NCBI GenBank assembly: GCA_016839905.1
Contig: JAEOTJ010000151.1
Coordinates: 1 to 15,585, forward strand
Origin: Promethearchaeota archaeon
GTDB taxonomy: Archaea > Asgardarchaeota > Lokiarchaeia > Sigynarchaeales > SOKP01
DNA length: 15,585 nt
Direction: 5' to 3'
Shown here: positions 14,681 through 15,585 of the stretch, piece by piece
How the letters are laid out: every line of letters begins with the position of its first letter
Numbering within the stretch: position 1 is the stretch's first letter
Translations under genes and position numbers: made by a program
The notes under the pieces: generated by a model
The model's database searches: none
Told to the model about the DNA's origin: nothing
The model's input: the letters and a program-made list of their open reading frames with translations, nothing else

Positions 14681-15136
14681 TTTAAGTACAACCTCTATTA
14701 ATCAATAATTATATTCAATAACCTATTCATAAATTGTTAGGAGATTATATAAATATTTTTTTTTTTGAATAATTTGTGTTATTAAAATGGATGGAAAATT
14801 AGTTTTTTAAAAAAAATATAAATAAATTTCCAGTTGAAATTGACCTCAAGTAATATTATTTTACTATTTAGTTCTGAACTTTTTACTTTATCATTTATAA
14901 ATGATTTTAGTGATTTTTAATTCATGATAAGGTTGATTAATATTTACAATTTGAATAGTGATACATTAAAAATTGTGTATCATCTGGAGTAAGTAATATC
15001 GTAATATTACTCAGTTCTATAATGAAACAATTGTTAATATTACTTAAGTATCATTCTGAGGGTCATGTTGAATACATCAAGATGACGTTCAAGAATAAAA
15101 ATAATAAAATAAAAAAAAGGTCGTGTGTGTTAAAAA
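14681..15136. other. AT-rich spacer with a cluster of inverted repeats
   Basis: This stretch of 456 bases holds no gene I can support. The first 250 bases are poly-A/T-rich and featureless. From 14960 on there is a dense set of small repeats. A gataca/tgtatc stem lies at 14960-14965 with 14976-14981. The exact inverted pair taagtaatat/atattactta lies at 14990-14999 with 15037-15046. A perfect 10-base palindrome, gtaatattac, is at 15001-15010. The whole lies just upstream of the 98-aa gene and may be its control region. A 42-codon frame (15022-15150) crosses it but is lysine-rich and looks like chance. Confidence 0.45.
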
Positions 15137-15433
15137 ATGAGTATGTATAGAAGTTATCTATTAAAAAATGATTTTTGGGCAAAAAAAGGAAATGAAAAGA
15201 ATTCTAATGGTGAAAAAATCTATATAAAGCATGATTTAAGTGGTCCCGTATATGCCATAATTCAGTCTGATAAAAAGGGAGTAAGGATCGTTGCTGAAGG
15301 GCAAGAGCGTTTATTCAATAATTTTGATAAACTTGATCTCTTTCTAAATAACCTTAAGCAAAATCAAGATTATTTCACTAGGTTAATAAGAAGAAAATCA
15401 ATTTCAAATAGGTTAAGAACACTGAATATTTAA
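15137..15433 (+). CDS. Hypothetical protein (98 aa)
   Basis: I do not recognise this protein. It is basic and mixed alpha/beta: an N-terminal helix with aromatic residues (MSMYRSYLLKNDFW), a likely beta hairpin around IYIKHDLSGPVYAIIQSD and KKGVRIVAEG, then an amphipathic helix (NNFDKLDLFLNNLKQN) and a very basic C-terminus (RLIRRKSISNRLR). The basic tail could contact nucleic acid, which is a guess. There is no membrane segment. The second ATG, two codons later, is an alternative start. It is preceded by the inverted-repeat cluster at 14960-15046. Confidence 0.6.
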   Translation: MSMYRSYLLKNDFWAKKGNEKNSNGEKIYIKHDLSGPVYAIIQSDKKGVRIVAEGQERLFNNFDKLDLFLNNLKQNQDYFTRLIRRKSISNRLRTLNI

Positions 15434-15482
15434 AAAAAAATTTTTTCTTTTTTATTATTTGAGTATGATCTTTGAATAATAG

Positions 15483-15585
15483 CTATCTTTTTAATTCTTC
15501 CAAAACGCTTGGAACTATGATGAAAGGACACTCAAGATAGTGTTTAAGTCTCATCTCCAGATTTTCAAGGGTTCGCATCCCGAAT
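15483..15585 (-). CDS. C-terminal end of an unidentified gene (enters from the right edge)
   Basis: The minus-strand frame is open from the window edge to a TAG at 15483-15485. It gives 33 residues that include LENLEMRLKHYLE and CPFIIVPSVLEELKR. The alternation of an amphipathic helix, a hydrophobic strand and a helix looks like real coding sequence. IIVPSVLEEL is reminiscent of PIN-domain proteins, but those continue well beyond this point, so no family is assigned. It converges on the 98-aa gene with a spacer of about 50 bases. Confidence 0.4.
   Translation of the reverse strand, partial: FGMRTLENLEMRLKHYLECPFIIVPSVLEELKR

Noticed and set aside
15022..15150. 42-codon plus-strand frame beginning MKQLLILLKYHSEG
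   Set aside because: It overlaps the next gene's start in another frame, ends in low-complexity lysine codons and crosses the inverted-repeat cluster. It is probably chance.

Overview
The window reads as a piece of a low-GC archaeal genome, most plausibly an Asgard archaeon of the Lokiarchaeia type. The reasons are an archaeal MCT-1-like PUA protein, TATA-like boxes about 20-30 nt upstream of several start codons with few Shine-Dalgarno sites, AT-rich spacers, and large surface proteins whose nearest recognisable relatives are animal-type ectodomains. The taxonomic call is inference; no rRNA or universal marker is present.

Layout. Bases 1-4362 are a patchwork. They hold the N-terminus of a membrane protein running off the left edge, a two-gene nucleotide-sugar operon (RmlC-type 3,5-epimerase, then an SDR reductase/epimerase), an intact IS1634-like transposase gene, an internally deleted IS about 0.46 kb long with near-perfect terminal inverted repeats, a third isolated copy of that terminal repeat at 294-316, and a hairpin that resembles the right end of an IS200/IS605 element. 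Bases 4363-13477, all on the minus strand, are a surface-protein cluster. Two tandem paralogues (949 and 984 aa) carry clear CD36 / class B scavenger receptor sequence hallmarks and CD36 topology. Next come a seven-bladed SBBP beta-propeller protein and a membrane-anchored Spondin_N (F-spondin/mindin-type) protein. From 13556 on there are a PUA-domain protein, two small paralogous 95-aa proteins, an unknown 98-aa protein, and the C-terminal end of a gene entering from the right edge.

The main result is the surface cluster. Three of its four proteins (both CD36-like proteins and the propeller) end in the same cytosolic module after a C-terminal membrane segment: four CxxC knuckles with identical spacing (15, 10 and 21 residues between pairs). 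Different extracellular heads (lipid-receptor fold, propeller) therefore share one intracellular zinc tail, which suggests a receptor or adhesion system with a common cytosolic partner. In one CD36 paralogue the tail has been duplicated in tandem (228-bp period). The two CD36 paralogues also differ in their stalk: an acidic Pro-Glu-Asp repeat in one, calcium-binding TSP3-like repeats in the other. About 260 bp of upstream DNA was copied along with the gene.
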